Of a stretch of DNA of 35,666 nt, positions 34,911-35,666 are shown piece by piece (positions within the stretch are counted from its first letter, which is position 1; each line of letters begins with the position of its first letter). The position numbers and the translations under genes were made by a program. Origin of the DNA: Saccoglossus kowalevskii (Eukaryota; Hemichordata; Enteropneusta; Harrimaniidae); assembly GCF_000003605.2 (NCBI RefSeq), contig NW_003155238.1:247324-282989 (forward strand). The letters run 5' to 3'. The notes beneath the pieces are model-generated. The model saw nothing but the letters and a program-made list of their open reading frames with translations, was not told the origin of the DNA and ran no database searches.

Positions 34911-35315
34911 GAGAGCCAAGTTGTTAGTTTTCACAGAATACTGCAGCATTAGAATAAGACGTGCATGGTCTATCACACTAAGCCAAAAGATTGCTGTCTT
35001 GCCAAGGTGGCCTGTACGTACTTTGTCTTCATAGGCAACATACATCTCAAGGACGGTGAGAGTAGAGGGGTCCTGCAAAGCAAGGTTGAGGGTCTCACAA
35101 CTACATGACTGGACAAGATTGAGTAGAGCTGCAGGATTGATTATCTCAATTTCTTCTTCTTCAATGAATTTCTCAATCAACAATCGTTCCATGACTTCAC
35201 TGACAGTTTTCAGACAAAAGAGAACTTTAGTGTATGCCTTCCCTTTCAACACACTAACTAGGCAGCCACTTGTGATGAGTTCAGCCTCAATTAGTATTTC
35301 AGAGTATCCTGAGCC
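34911..35315 (-). pseudogene. Segment 2 of the decayed gene
   Basis: This frame is open from GGC at 35315, just after an in-frame TGA at 35318-35316. It reads GSGYSEILIEAELITSGC and continues through KGKAYTKVLFCLKTVSEVM, an acidic stretch (EEEEIEII), and GHLGKTAIFWLSVIDHAR to SVKTNNLAL. Family similarity ends at about 34911. The last residues of the open frame (to 34893) are junction sequence. A start at GTG 35252 would be an artefact. Confidence 0.75.
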
Positions 35316-35666
35316 TCAACACGACCAGTTACCATGCCCATGTAATTCACCCCAGTCTCGAACGACCCTATTGTGACAATGTGTTTCTTGTATTCACCTG
35401 GAAACTTCCAAATTAGTGGTAGTGCCTTCATGCAACCTCCAAGGTCGAACGTGTTGAGGACATACTCCTGTCCCACCTCCATGGTAGCCTCCTCAGACCT
35501 CTTTAGCAGCTCCTTAATGACAGAGTACTCGGTGAAGGGTTGATTAATTGGGGTGAAGTAATCGATGGTTGACTTTTTGGAAGGCTTGTCACTAGTTGGT
35601 GATAAAAAACCCACCAACTCCTGGAATGAGTTGTTTTTCTCCACTGCTTCCAACCACCCGTGCAAA
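35291..35666 (-). pseudogene. Segment 1 of the decayed gene (open at the window edge)
   Basis: The frame is open to the right edge, so the true start is outside the window. It carries FTPINQPFTEYSVIKELLK, then EEATMEVGQEYVLNTFDLGG and KHIVTIGSFETGVNYMGM. It leaves the family pattern at the residues after MGMVTGR and stops at 35291-35293. Homology resumes in another frame from 35315, so one base has probably been lost at about 35310-35325. Confidence 0.75.

Larger units (their letters stand above)
34029..35666 (-). mobile_element. Putative TTAA-target DNA transposon, one end plus decayed gene (continues past window)
   Basis: TTAA (34029-34032) is followed by AGCAGGAGGGTTGTCACC, TGCGCACGCGCG and GAATTGAGTCCCGAGCGATG. 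That matches the termini of the MITEs at 393-509 and 24293-24448 for about 90 bases. After about 34120 the MITE similarity stops, and the sequence runs without visible boundary through a long 3' region into a minus-strand gene of a multi-copy family. The simplest reading is one large element whose gene points toward this end. The opposite terminus would lie beyond the right edge. The alternative is a gene fragment inserted into or next to an old MITE. Confidence 0.45.
34594..35666 (-). pseudogene. Decayed copy of an unnamed multi-copy invertebrate protein family
   Basis: Read on the minus strand, three frames together cover recognisable parts of one protein: an N-terminal-side piece entering from beyond the window, a central piece, and the true C-terminus. 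Landmarks are FTPINQPFTEYS, TFDLGGCMKALPLIWKFP, GSGYSEILIEAELITSGC, EDKVRTGHLGKTAIFWLS, DHARLILMLQYSVKTNNL, VNYRLAIFK, PYDPGQGWAK and LWSCGPILPSSL, ending in an acidic tail before TGA at 34594-34596. I recognise the pattern from many uncharacterised proteins in cnidarian, lancelet and other invertebrate genomes, but know no established function or name. Breaks: a frameshift near 35310, a large internal deletion joined within about 34901-34910, another shift near 34867, and an in-frame TGA at 34806-34804. High copy number and the linked TTAA-type end suggest transposon cargo. The layout loosely recalls DUF6589-type proteins, which I could not test. Confidence 0.75.

Noticed and set aside
34803-34912. 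Intron joining segments 2 and 3 of the decayed gene
   Set aside because: A GTAGGG donor is possible at about 34906, but no acceptor with a pyrimidine tract precedes segment 3. Coding similarity (KDENEDEKL) lies inside the would-be intron.

Overview
This window looks like AT-rich, gene-poor nuclear DNA from an invertebrate animal. There are no operons and no bacterial-type coding density. The recognisable coding pieces are spliced or decayed, and most of the DNA is intron or intergenic sequence with diverged minisatellites and short transposon relics. The receptor exon and the multi-copy gene family at the right end both fit a marine invertebrate, but the clade cannot be fixed from sequence alone.

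The best gene is on the minus strand at 14112-14382. It is a 5' exon carrying an ATG, a signal peptide and the first part of a Venus-flytrap ligand-binding domain, most like a GABA-B type (class C GPCR) receptor. It is bounded by a clear acceptor and a clear donor. The rest of the gene should lie toward lower coordinates. I could not find the next exon with confidence, so 1-14111 is probably a long intron. That interval holds a 43-bp minisatellite (3429-3973), several smaller diverged tandem repeats, two short TTAA-flanked terminal-repeat relics (393-509 and 2652-2693), and otherwise unstructured AT-rich DNA.

The stretch 14445-34028 has no gene I can support. It contains a 35-bp minisatellite (17421-17808), a 507-bp element with inverted ends that looks like a solo LTR (18282-18788), a complete 156-bp TTAA-flanked MITE (24293-24448), and two blocks of a roughly 68-bp repeat containing telomere-like GGGTTAGGGTT cores (25621-25810 and 26505-26925). 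There are also an 81-bp tandem duplication (30037-30238) and scattered promoter-like motif clusters. The putative LTR carries three heat-shock-element-like sites upstream of a minus-strand TATA box.

The right end (34029-35666) holds a decayed minus-strand gene of a multi-copy invertebrate protein family that I recognise but cannot name. It has frameshifts, an in-frame TGA that looks like CpG decay, and a large internal deletion. The sequence just past its 3' end finishes in the same TTAA-flanked terminal sequence carried by the small MITEs at 393-509 and 24293-24448. My main hypothesis is therefore that the unnamed gene is the cargo, perhaps the transposase, of a TTAA-target DNA transposon, and that the small elements are its internally deleted derivatives.
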